Shown here in pieces: positions 4,700 to 12,721 of a stretch of 16,055 nt of DNA (position 1 is its first letter; each line of letters opens with the position of its first letter). The position numbers and the translations under genes are program-made. The stretch lies in assembly GCA_900556665.1 (NCBI GenBank), contig USPX01000028.1:1-16055 (forward strand). The letters run 5' to 3'. This stretch comes from an uncultured Eubacteriales bacterium. GTDB lineage: Bacteria > Bacillota_A > Clostridia > Lachnospirales > Cellulosilyticaceae. A model generated the notes under the pieces. It did not search any database. It was not told the origin of the DNA and saw only the letters and a program-made list of their open reading frames with translations.

Positions 4700-5818
4700 A
4701 TGAAAAAGAGTTTAAGAAAATGGTTAGGCGTAGGTGTCGCTACCTTAATGGCATTTTCAGTAGTTGGTTGTGGTTCAGGAGCAGCTACTACAAATAGTAA
4801 TGCAACTACAGATAATACAACGCAGGAGGCTAAAGAGGGGGCAAAGAAGATTGGTGTAGCTATGCCAACTAAAGACTTACAACGCTGGGTACAAGACGGA
4901 GAAAATATGGAGAAGGAGTTAGTGGCTGCTGGATATGAAGTAGATTTACAATATGCTAATAATGATATCGCAACACAAGTGTCACAAATCGAAAATATGA
5001 TTGCAAGTAACTGTGATCTTTTAGTTGTTGCATCTATTGATGGTACAGCACTTGGTACAGCTTTAAGCGGTGCAAAAGATGCAGGAATTCCTGTTATTGC
5101 TTATGACCGATTAATCATGCAAAGTGATGCAGTATCTTATTATGCAACATTTGATAATGAATTAGTTGGTACATTACAAGGTGAATACATAGAAAATGCT
5201 TTAGACCTTAAAAATGCAGCAGGACCATTTAATATTGAGTTATTTACAGGTTCTTCTGATGATAACAACTGTAACTTCTTCTTTGGTGGGGCTATGAAAG
5301 TATTACAACCATACATTGATGAAGGTAAACTTGTTGTAAAATCAGGTTCTACAACTTTAGCAGAATGTGCTACACCTAACTGGTCTACAGAAGAAGCTCA
5401 AAAACGTATGGAAAATATTATTTCAGCTTATTATTCTGATGGTACAAAATTAGATGCAGTACTTTCTTCAAATGACTCAGTTGCTAATGGTATTACAAAT
5501 GCTTTAGTAGCTTCTTATAATGGAGAATTCCCAATCTTAACAGGACAAGACTGTGATATTACATCTGTTAAAAATATCCTTGCAGGTAAACAATCAATGT
5601 CTATTTTCAAAGATACACGTACACTTGCAGCACAAGTTGTAAAAATGGTAACAGCTATTGTAAATGGTGAAGAAGTACCAGTTAATGACACAACAACTTA
5701 TGATAATGGTACAGGTATCATTCCTTCTTACTTATGTGAGCCAGTATTTGCAGATGCAAATAACTACAAAGAGTTATTAGTAGATTCAGGTTATTATACA
5801 GAAGATCAATTAAAATAA
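4700..5818 (+). CDS. chvE: Sugar ABC transporter substrate-binding lipoprotein, ChvE type
   Basis: 372 residues. Signal peptide with basic start (MKKSLRKW), hydrophobic core and lipobox VVGC, lipidated at C24. A Ser/Thr/Asn-rich linker follows (~25-48), then the periplasmic-binding-protein type 1 fold (IGVAMPTKDLQRW from ~51; DLLVVASIDGTAL ~107-119; VIAYDRLI ~130). This form (MPTKxxxRW start, AYDRLI) is typical of ChvE / multiple-monosaccharide binding proteins of CUT2 transporters, which bind aldoses such as arabinose, xylose, glucose or galactose outside the membrane. It is the first gene of the transporter operon, followed at 5914 and 7456 by the ATPase and permease. A stable hairpin just after it (5855-5894) suggests it is made in excess over its partners. 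The exact sugar is not readable. Confidence 0.85.
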   Translation: MKKSLRKWLGVGVATLMAFSVVGCGSGAATTNSNATTDNTTQEAKEGAKKIGVAMPTKDLQRWVQDGENMEKELVAAGYEVDLQYANNDIATQVSQIENMIASNCDLLVVASIDGTALGTALSGAKDAGIPVIAYDRLIMQSDAVSYYATFDNELVGTLQGEYIENALDLKNAAGPFNIELFTGSSDDNNCNFFFGGAMKVLQPYIDEGKLVVKSGSTTLAECATPNWSTEEAQKRMENIISAYYSDGTKLDAVLSSNDSVANGITNALVASYNGEFPILTGQDCDITSVKNILAGKQSMSIFKDTRTLAAQVVKMVTAIVNGEEVPVNDTTTYDNGTGIIPSYLCEPVFADANNYKELLVDSGYYTEDQLK

Positions 5819-5854
5819 TCAGTAGTCTAAGTAGTAGCAGGATGAATGGATTAC

Positions 5855-5894
5855 AAAGGGTGTTACAAAATGTATTCATTTTGTAGTGCCCTTT
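5855..5894 (+). terminator. Intercistronic hairpin between binding protein and ATPase
   Basis: AAAGGG (5855-5860) pairs with CCCTTT (5889-5894), and TACAAAATG with CATTTTGTA inside, around a 4-nt loop. A 3-nt internal mismatch (TGT/GTG) separates the two stems. Only three U follow, so it is likely a partial terminator or 3'-end protector that raises binding-protein mRNA over the rest of the operon. Confidence 0.6.
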
Positions 5895-5913
5895 AAATAT
5901 AGGAGGGATTCAT

Positions 5914-7452
5914 TTGGCAAAAGTCATTTTGGAGATGAAACATATTACTAAGACATTCCCTGGTGTAAAGGCCCTTGATAATGTTAATTTAAAAGTAGAA
6001 GAAGGGGAAATCCATGCTTTAGTTGGTGAGAATGGGGCAGGAAAGTCTACTTTAATGAATGTATTAAGTGGTATTTATACATATGGTAGTTATGAGGGCG
6101 ACATTATTTTTAATGGGGAAGTATGTCAGTTCAAAACTATAAGAGACAGTGAAAATAAGGGCATTGTTATTATTCATCAAGAGTTAGCATTAGTACCTTA
6201 TATGACGATTGGTGAAAATATGTTTTTAGGTAATGAACAAGGGAAGAAACTTGCCCTTAACTGGCAAGAAACTTATGCAAAAGCAGATGAATTATTAAAG
6301 GTAGTAGGACTTAAAGAATCTTCTAGAACTTTAATCAAAGATATCGGTGTAGGGAAACAACAGCTTGTAGAGATTGCCAAAGCCTTAGCTAAGAAAGTAA
6401 AACTACTTATATTAGATGAGCCTACAGCTTCTTTAAATGAGTCAGATTCACAAGTGTTATTAGATTTATTATTACAATTTAAAAAAGAAGGTATGACTTC
6501 TATCATTATTTCTCATAAATTAAATGAGATTGCTTATGTAGCAGATAAAATTACGGTTATTAGGGATGGTTCAACGATTGAAACTTTAGATAAGAAAACA
6601 GATGATATTAGTGAAGACCGTATCATTAGAGGTATGGTAGGTAGAGAACTTAGCAATCGTTTTCCAAGCCGTAGTACCAAGCCAAGTAAAGAAATTGGCT
6701 TAGAAGTGAAAAACTGGACTGTATACCATCCAATTTATACAGAACGTAAGGTTGTAGATAATGTGAATTTAAATGTAAGAAAAGGTGAAGTTGTAGGTAT
6801 ATCAGGGTTAATGGGCGCTGGTAGGACTGAACTTGCGATGAGTTTATTTGGTAGAAGTTATGGTAGCAATATTAGTGGTCAGGTCAAAATTAATGGTAAA
6901 GAAGTACAGCTTAAAACTGTCAAACAAGCCATTGAAAATAAACTAGCTTATGTGACAGAAGATAGGAAGGGAAATGGCCTTGTGCTTTCTAATCCAATTT
7001 ATATCAATACAACTATGGCGAAGATGGACAAGGTAAGTAAAGCAGGCGTTATAGATAAAGAACTCGAAATCAAGGTTGCCAATGAATACAAAGAGAAACT
7101 CAAAACCAAATGTCCAAGTGTCTTACAAAATGTAGGGAACTTAAGTGGTGGTAATCAGCAAAAGGTACTCTTAAGTAAATGGATGTTTGCAGAACCTGAT
7201 GTGCTCATATTAGACGAGCCTACAAGGGGTATTGATGTAGGGGCTAAATATGAAATCTATTGCATCATTAATGATTTAGTAGCAGAAGGCAAATCTGTCA
7301 TAATGATTTCTTCAGAATTACCAGAAGTACTAGGAATGTGTGACCGTATTTATGTCATGAATGAAGGAAAAATCGTAGGGGAGTTAGGTAAGGAAGAAGC
7401 AACACAAGAAAAGATTATGGCACAGATTTTAAAATCAGGAAGAGGGGAATAG
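5914..7452 (+). CDS. gguA: Multiple-monosaccharide ABC transporter ATP-binding protein (GguA/MmsA type)
   Basis: 512 residues, the double ATPase of CUT2 sugar importers. First cassette: Walker [10 protein letters not shown] (38-46), degenerate signature GVGKQQL (145-151), Walker B with D168-E169. Second cassette: Walker A-like GLMGAGRT (298-305) where the lysine is replaced by arginine, signature LSGGNQQ (410-416), Walker B LILDEP (431-436). A degenerate first signature and an altered second Walker A are normal for this family. The start is TTG 5914, set by AGGAGGG at 5901-5907; no ATG fits the spacing. It energises import through the permease encoded 3 bp downstream and works with the lipoprotein upstream. 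Cytoplasmic face of the membrane. Confidence 0.9.
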   Translation: MAKVILEMKHITKTFPGVKALDNVNLKVEEGEIHALVGENGAGKSTLMNVLSGIYTYGSYEGDIIFNGEVCQFKTIRDSENKGIVIIHQELALVPYMTIGENMFLGNEQGKKLALNWQETYAKADELLKVVGLKESSRTLIKDIGVGKQQLVEIAKALAKKVKLLILDEPTASLNESDSQVLLDLLLQFKKEGMTSIIISHKLNEIAYVADKITVIRDGSTIETLDKKTDDISEDRIIRGMVGRELSNRFPSRSTKPSKEIGLEVKNWTVYHPIYTERKVVDNVNLNVRKGEVVGISGLMGAGRTELAMSLFGRSYGSNISGQVKINGKEVQLKTVKQAIENKLAYVTEDRKGNGLVLSNPIYINTTMAKMDKVSKAGVIDKELEIKVANEYKEKLKTKCPSVLQNVGNLSGGNQQKVLLSKWMFAEPDVLILDEPTRGIDVGAKYEIYCIINDLVAEGKSVIMISSELPEVLGMCDRIYVMNEGKIVGELGKEEATQEKIMAQILKSGRGE

Positions 7453-7455
7453 AAA

Positions 7456-8586
7456 ATGGATATAAAAGAAGTCTTAAAGAAAAATACGATGGTAATCGCA
7501 CTACTTTTAGTAGCCCTTTTCTTTACATGGCAAACAAGTGGGGCGTTATTGTCTGCTCAAAATATTACCAACCTTATTGCACAAAATAGTTACGTTGTTA
7601 TCTTGGCAGTTGGTATGTTACTTTGTATTTTAACTGGTGGTAATATCGACTTATCAGTGGGTTCTATCGTTTGTTTAATAGGAGCACTTGCTGGTAAGAT
7701 GATCGTTGAATTTAAAATGAACATCGGTGTTGCAATTGTATTTTGTATTTTAACAGGATTACTTATTGGGGCATGGCAAGCATTTTGGATTGCGTATGTA
7801 CGTATCCCACCTTTCATCGTAACACTTGCTGGTATGCTTCTTTGGAGAGGTGTTGCATTACTTGTTCTTAATGGACTTACAATTTCACCATTTCCAGATA
7901 ACTATTTAGCATTATTTAATAGTTACATAGGTGCACCACGATTAGCACTCATTATGGGAATTGCGATTACAGTTTTATTTGTAGCCTTCAAATGCTTTAG
8001 TCGCCAGACTAAGAAAAAGAAAGGTTATGAACAAGAAAACTTAGCTGTAGAAGTTATTAGAACAGCGATTATATCAGTTGTAATCATTGCATTAGGTTAT
8101 AAGCTTTCTTTATACAAAGGTATTCCCATGATCTTAGTTTTATTAGCAGTAATCGTAGCATTATATAGCTACTATACTTCTAAAACAGTACCAGGACGTT
8201 ATTACTATGCAATTGGTGGTAATGAAAAAGCAGCTAAATTAAGTGGCATTGATACAAATAAAGTTTATTTCAAAGCTTATTTAAATATGGCATTCTTATC
8301 AGCAGTAGCAGCCCTTGTATGTGTGGCACGTTTCAATTCTTCAGCACCAACAGCTGGAACCAACTATGAAATGGATGCCATTGGCGCATGTTTCATTGGT
8401 GGAGCTTCTGCTTATGGGGGGATTGGAACGGTACCTGGAGTTGTAATTGGAGCAATCTTCATGGGTGTACTTAATAATGGTATGTCTATTATGGGGATAG
8501 ATGCCAACTGGCAAAAGGCTGTAAAAGGTTTAGTATTATTAGCAGCAGTAGTATTTGATGTAATGTCGAAGAAGAAGGATAAGTAG
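7456..8586 (+). CDS. gguB: Multiple-monosaccharide ABC transporter permease (GguB/MmsB type)
   Basis: 376 residues, hydrophobic throughout, with roughly nine or ten membrane segments. The BPD_transp_2 family signature GGNIDLSVGS is at 61-70, and the cytoplasmic loop that docks with the ATPase is seen in GRYYYAIGGNEKAAKLSGID. A charged insert (SRQTKKKKGYEQEN, ~183-196) separates two halves, a feature of the longer ChvE-GguAB permeases compared with RbsC-like ones. The start ATG 7456 is 3 bp after the ATPase stop, with AGAGGGG as ribosome binding site, so the two are translationally close-coupled. No good terminator follows; the palindrome at 8604-8800 begins 17 bp later and could itself end transcription as a very large hairpin. 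Confidence 0.9.
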   Translation: MDIKEVLKKNTMVIALLLVALFFTWQTSGALLSAQNITNLIAQNSYVVILAVGMLLCILTGGNIDLSVGSIVCLIGALAGKMIVEFKMNIGVAIVFCILTGLLIGAWQAFWIAYVRIPPFIVTLAGMLLWRGVALLVLNGLTISPFPDNYLALFNSYIGAPRLALIMGIAITVLFVAFKCFSRQTKKKKGYEQENLAVEVIRTAIISVVIIALGYKLSLYKGIPMILVLLAVIVALYSYYTSKTVPGRYYYAIGGNEKAAKLSGIDTNKVYFKAYLNMAFLSAVAALVCVARFNSSAPTAGTNYEMDAIGACFIGGASAYGGIGTVPGVVIGAIFMGVLNNGMSIMGIDANWQKAVKGLVLLAAVVFDVMSKKKDK

Positions 8587-8603
8587 GTTGCAAAATATAG
8601 GTT

Positions 8604-8800
8604 AGCGGTAGGCACTGTTCCTACTAACTACACCTTCCGTAGTTTGTGATGTGCTAAGTTTGATAATGAAAGAAACGGCGAAAAACTTGCTCCGTTACAC
8701 TCGGCTTCGGACACTTCGCCTAAAACCTCTTTTATTATCTTCACTAAGCACATCATCAAATTACTCCAGAGGTAGATTAGTAGAAATAGTGCCTACCGCT
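8604..8800. repeat. 197-bp imperfect palindromic element (MITE-like)
   Basis: The ends are perfect 13-bp inverted copies: AGCGGTAGGCACT (8604-8616) and its complement (8788-8800). Homology between the arms continues inward: TTxCTACTAA, GATGTGCTxAGT, then GATAATxAAAGA, for about 75-80 bp on each side, meeting near 8702. The middle is GC-richer than the surroundings and contains its own small hairpins (AACGG/CCGTT, CGGCTTCGG). No transposase is encoded. Target-site duplication is not clear. It lies right after the permease stop and runs into a small ORF. It could be a non-autonomous mobile element or a large structured 3' UTR. The inverted structure is certain, its nature inferred. Confidence 0.7.
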
Positions 8801-8992
8801 TTACATTTTAGAAATAAAGGAAAAATCTCTTTTGATGAGGTGGCTTTAGGGGCTGGCTTGTTAGAGGGGATTTTTTTATTCCAACCTTTTTGGGGAGTGG
8901 GTGTCTATTATAGTGTAAAGTACTTTATGGAGGAGAAGGTGGATAAAAAGCAGACAGAACAAATAGTAAGTGAGTATTTGAAAGAGATTTAA
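8651..8992 (+). CDS. Truncated small hypothetical protein; 5' part comes from the palindrome
   Basis: The frame opens at a GTG (8651) with no ribosome binding site, and its first ~50 codons are the palindromic element read through, so that part is unlikely to be protein. From 8801 on the sequence looks genuinely coding: about 60 residues containing ISFDEVALGAGLLEGIF, a hydrophobic FQPFWGVGVYYSVKYFM stretch and a charged tail EEKVDKKQTEQIVSEYLKEI. That is one membrane-associated segment plus an amphipathic end. I do not recognise the family. The simplest reading is a small gene that lost its start when the element inserted. Translation from GTG 8789 within the element's end is possible but poorly supported. 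Confidence 0.35.
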   Translation: MLSLIMKETAKNLLRYTRLRTLRLKPLLLSSLSTSSNYSRGRLVEIVPTALHFRNKGKISFDEVALGAGLLEGIFLFQPFWGVGVYYSVKYFMEEKVDKKQTEQIVSEYLKEI

Positions 8993-9152
8993 CCTAAAGT
9001 TATAACTAATATTATGGTCTAATATGTACTATTTAAAACAGTAAATAGATAGGTTAAAGTAGTGATGTAACAATTGATTAAAGGTTATAGATATAAGGGA
9101 AAAAGAAAACTGTAAATTTACTAAAAGAGCATTTAAATTAGGAGGATAAGGG

Positions 9153-12100
9153 ATGAGTCGGAAGATATTATTTAATGAAAGTTGGTTTTTTACAAAACAG
9201 CCTTTGGACACAACATTGCAAGAGGTAAATGAAAGAGATGATGCATTTAAGTCAGTGACAATTCCTCATGACTGGCTTATTTATGATGCAAATAATTTGT
9301 ATGAAAATAGTACAGGTTGGTATAAAAAGCGTTTTATATTACAAAAAGGAGAAGGGGCAAAATATTTCATTCGTTTTGATGGGGTGTATATGGATAGCAC
9401 TGTTTATGTGAATGACATAAAAATAGGCGAATGGAAATATGGTTATTCAGCTTTTGAAATGGATTTGACTGAGGCACTTGTAAATGGGGAAAATGAAATC
9501 AAAGTAAGTGTAAGATATGAAAGTCCAAATAGTAGATGGTACAGTGGGGCGGGTATTTTTAGGGATGTATGGTTTAAAGAAGTCTCAAGTACATATCTTG
9601 TGTCAGATGGCATTTATGTTACAGCGCTGCCAATAGATGAGACATTAGATGACGAAACGATATGGCAGGTGGAAGTGGATACAGAAGTGATTTGTAAAGA
9701 AGCTGCTACATTAAGCTATGCAATTATACATAAAAATTCAGGAGAAAAATTAGCATTATATCAAGATAAAACAGCAGCTATGCAAGGAGAAAAAGTAGAT
9801 ACAAAAGGTGTTAACACAACAAGTGAGTTCATAAATATTCAGCAAGCAGAGGGAGTGCAAAGTGTAGCACATACTTTCTATGTGAAAGGCCCTAAGTTAT
9901 GGGAGTTAGAAGCACCAAATTGCTATAGCTTATGTATCTGTTTAAGAAAGGGTGATGAAACACTTCAAGAAGAAGTTGTTCAGTTTGGTTTTAGGACCAT
10001 TGAATATAAGGTGGATGGTGGCTTTTATCTCAATCATAAGCATGTGAAATTAAGAGGGGTATGTGAGCATCATGATTTAGGTTGTTTAGGTGCCGCTTAT
10101 AATGAAGCGGCTATGCGTAGGAAATTTGAGAATTTAAGGGCGATGGGTATTAATGCAGTGCGTACTTCTCACAATATGTCGGCAGAAAATATGATGTATT
10201 TAGCTGATGAATTGGGTTTCTTAATCGTTGCAGAAGGCTTCGATATATGGGAAAAAGCTAAGACAACTTATGATTATGCCAGATTCTTTGATGATTGGTA
10301 TAAAAAAGATGTAGCCAGCTGGGTAAGACGTGATCGTAATCATCCAAGTGTTATTATGTGGAGTATAGGTAATGAGATTTATGATACCCATGAAAGTGAT
10401 AGAGGCCAAGAGGTAACGAGAATGTTATTAAAAGAAGTTAAGAAACATGATCCTAAAAATCATGCCCCTGTTACAATTGGTTCTAACTATATGCCATGGG
10501 AAAATGCCCAAAAATGTGCAGATATCTTAAAAATGGCTGGTTATAACTATGGTGAAAAATTTTATGATGCTCATCATGAAAAATATAAAGACTGGGTCAT
10601 TTATGGTAGTGAAACGGCTTCAGTAGTACAAAGTCGTGGTATTTACCATTTCCCATTAAGTCATTCTATTTTAATGGATGATGATGAGCAGTGCTCAGCG
10701 TTAGGTAATTCTACAACAGTATGGGGAGCTAAAAATCATGAATTTTGCATTATTCATGAGCGAGATACCCATTATTCTTGCGGACAATTTTTATGGAGTG
10801 GACATGATTACATTGGTGAACCAACACCTTACCAAACGAAAAATAGTTACTTTGGACAATTAGATACAGCTGGATTCCCTAAAGATTCCTTCTACATTTA
10901 TCAAGCAGAATGGACAGATTACAAGAAGTCACCTATGGTACATCTTTTCCCTTATTGGGATTTTAATGAAGGAGAATTAATAGATATTCGTATTTGTTCT
11001 AATGCACCAAAAGTAGAATTATTTTTAAATGGCATAAGTCAAGGGACATATGAAATTGATCATGCTCATGGTAAAGAGTTATTAGGTAACTGGCAGATTC
11101 CTTACACAAAAGGGGAAATAGAAGCAGTAGCTTATGATGAAAATGGCAATATCATTGCAAGAGATAGTCATAAATCATTTACAGAGCCTACACAAATTAT
11201 TATGAAGCCTAATAAAACAGAAATTATTGCAGATGAAAAAGATTTAGTTTTCATTGAAATTACTATGCTGGATGAAAATAATAACCCAGTAGAAAATGCT
11301 AATAATCGCGTACAAATAGAAGTTAGTGAGGGCGGCATCCTCATGGGACTTGATAATGGGGATAGCACAGATTACGATTCATACAAAGGCAGTAGTAAGA
11401 GATTGTTCTCAGGCAAACTCCTAGCTGTAGTAGCAGTAGATAAAGCATATCAAGGCGACAAAGTAACTATTAAAGCAAGTTCAGTTGGCTTACCAGATAC
11501 AACTATCGACTTACAAGCTTTGGGGACAGGTCTTCAAAACTCACAATCAAGAATAGATATGGGGACAGGTCTCCAGTATTCACAATCTGAAGAGTGGAAG
11601 CTTCAGGAGGTGCCTATTAGAAAGATTGAGATTATAAGTCCAAGAGGTACTGAGCTTAATGAGAGTTTAAGAGAACTAGAAATTATAGCCAAAATTTATC
11701 CTGAAAATGCAACTTATAATGAAATTACATGGCAAGTGGTAGATGATGCAGTTATTCCATCTCACTTAGCAGTGATTGAGCCAATGTTAGTAGAAAACGG
11801 TGAAGATACTACAAATCAAAAAGTATTTAAAGTAAGACTTAAGGCTTTAGGTGATGGGAATATAAGAGTAAGATGTTTAGCTAAGAATGGTAAAGAAGTA
11901 GGTTGTTTGATTTCACAATTAAACTTCACTATAACAGGAATTGGGACAGCTTACTTAAATCCATATGAATTCATTAGTGGTGGAGTGTATGATTTTACAA
12001 AAGGTGAAGTAGCAAGCGGTAACGAAAAGGGCTTTGCCATAGCTAAAGACGGAGAAACCATTATAGGTTTCAGTAACATTGATTTTGGTGCTTATGGTAG

Positions 12101-12710
12101 TGATGAGATTACAATACCTATTTTCGCGTTAGATGATAGGGCTTATAATATTGAAATTTGGGAAGGTATGCCTTATGAAACAGGCAGTATAAAAGTTGCA
12201 CAAGTTGTTTATCAGAAACCATCTATCTGGAATACTTATCAAGAAGAAACTTATAAATTAAATAAACGTATTCAAGGCGTTAGTAGCATTTATTTTGTAT
12301 TTAAAGATAAAGTTCATGTAAAGGGCTTCGTATTTAAATCATATAATCGTGCCCTTCAGCAGTTAAATGTTAATGAATGTGACTATATTTACGGCGATCA
12401 ATTCAATATAACAAAAGATGCTATAAATGAGATTGGAAATAATGTAACTATTGCTTTTGATAAGATGGACTTTGGTGAAGAAGGCGTAAGTAAGTTGACG
12501 ATTTGTGGGCATTCACCTATTGATAAGAACTCTATTCACCTACGTTCAAATAGTGGTGAGGAAGAAGAGAAGCAATTACTAGAGTTCTTATATAGTGAAG
12601 GTGAAGTGATTAGAACTTATGAAATCAAAAGGCTTACAGGTGTGCAAGATATTTCATTTGTATTTCTTCCTGGTAGTAACTTCAATTTTAAGTGGTTTAA
12701 ATTTGAGTAA
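9153..12710 (+). CDS. Glycoside hydrolase family 2 enzyme with C-terminal CBM-like modules (beta-galactosidase-like)
   Basis: 1185 residues, start ATG 9153 behind AGGAGGATAAGGG. Domains in order: jelly-roll sugar-binding domain (1-150, with IPHDW and WYSGAGIFRDVW); Ig-like domain (~150-290); TIM barrel (~295-600) with GVCEHHDLGCLGAA, acid/base E408 in WSIGNE and nucleophile E487 in YGSETAS; DUF4982-like and C5-like beta domains (~605-785); a linker with a 13-residue near-duplicate (791-816); a Big-like domain (~820-930); and one or two CBM6-like modules (~940-1185, SIYFVF and DISFVF motifs). The layout and motifs suit beta-galactosidase or a related exo-beta-glycosidase. No signal peptide or LPXTG is present, so it should act in the cytoplasm, presumably on glycosides imported by a transporter such as the one upstream. 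The exact substrate is unknown. Confidence 0.88.
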   Translation: MSRKILFNESWFFTKQPLDTTLQEVNERDDAFKSVTIPHDWLIYDANNLYENSTGWYKKRFILQKGEGAKYFIRFDGVYMDSTVYVNDIKIGEWKYGYSAFEMDLTEALVNGENEIKVSVRYESPNSRWYSGAGIFRDVWFKEVSSTYLVSDGIYVTALPIDETLDDETIWQVEVDTEVICKEAATLSYAIIHKNSGEKLALYQDKTAAMQGEKVDTKGVNTTSEFINIQQAEGVQSVAHTFYVKGPKLWELEAPNCYSLCICLRKGDETLQEEVVQFGFRTIEYKVDGGFYLNHKHVKLRGVCEHHDLGCLGAAYNEAAMRRKFENLRAMGINAVRTSHNMSAENMMYLADELGFLIVAEGFDIWEKAKTTYDYARFFDDWYKKDVASWVRRDRNHPSVIMWSIGNEIYDTHESDRGQEVTRMLLKEVKKHDPKNHAPVTIGSNYMPWENAQKCADILKMAGYNYGEKFYDAHHEKYKDWVIYGSETASVVQSRGIYHFPLSHSILMDDDEQCSALGNSTTVWGAKNHEFCIIHERDTHYSCGQFLWSGHDYIGEPTPYQTKNSYFGQLDTAGFPKDSFYIYQAEWTDYKKSPMVHLFPYWDFNEGELIDIRICSNAPKVELFLNGISQGTYEIDHAHGKELLGNWQIPYTKGEIEAVAYDENGNIIARDSHKSFTEPTQIIMKPNKTEIIADEKDLVFIEITMLDENNNPVENANNRVQIEVSEGGILMGLDNGDSTDYDSYKGSSKRLFSGKLLAVVAVDKAYQGDKVTIKASSVGLPDTTIDLQALGTGLQNSQSRIDMGTGLQYSQSEEWKLQEVPIRKIEIISPRGTELNESLRELEIIAKIYPENATYNEITWQVVDDAVIPSHLAVIEPMLVENGEDTTNQKVFKVRLKALGDGNIRVRCLAKNGKEVGCLISQLNFTITGIGTAYLNPYEFISGGVYDFTKGEVASGNEKGFAIAKDGETIIGFSNIDFGAYGSDEITIPIFALDDRAYNIEIWEGMPYETGSIKVAQVVYQKPSIWNTYQEETYKLNKRIQGVSSIYFVFKDKVHVKGFVFKSYNRALQQLNVNECDYIYGDQFNITKDAINEIGNNVTIAFDKMDFGEEGVSKLTICGHSPIDKNSIHLRSNSGEEEEKQLLEFLYSEGEVIRTYEIKRLTGVQDISFVFLPGSNFNFKWFKFE
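11522..11587 (+). repeat. Two-copy direct repeat in the GH2 linker, GGGGACAGGTCT core
   Basis: Two 27-bp copies (11522-11548 and 11561-11587) match at 23 positions, with a period of 39 bp (13 codons). They encode GTGLQNSQS and GTGLQYSQS. The shared 12-mer GGGGACAGGTCT is GC-rich for this AT-rich gene and sits exactly between two structural domains. The same 12-mer, within a 15-base match to the first copy, occurs at 14397-14408 in the dehydrogenase gene. Confidence 0.7.
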
Positions 12711-12721
12711 TAAAATTAAAT

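Noticed and set aside
6814..6837. Second Walker A with Arg instead of Lys (GLMGAGRT) as a defect in the sugar ATPase
   Set aside because: This substitution is usual for the second cassette of CUT2 sugar ATPases.
7590..7817. Minus-strand hydrophobic ORFs within the permease gene (also 8412-8615)
   Set aside because: Antisense of a membrane protein gene gives such reading frames; no start signals.
8604..8800. Palindrome as a CRISPR or phage attachment site
   Set aside because: There is one inverted pair, no spaced direct repeats, no integrase gene and no duplicated tRNA end.
9029..9211. Minus-strand 60-residue ORF overlapping the GH2 start
   Set aside because: It overlaps the 5' end and ribosome binding site of a clear enzyme gene, has no family features and no ribosome binding site of its own; chance ORF in AT-rich DNA.
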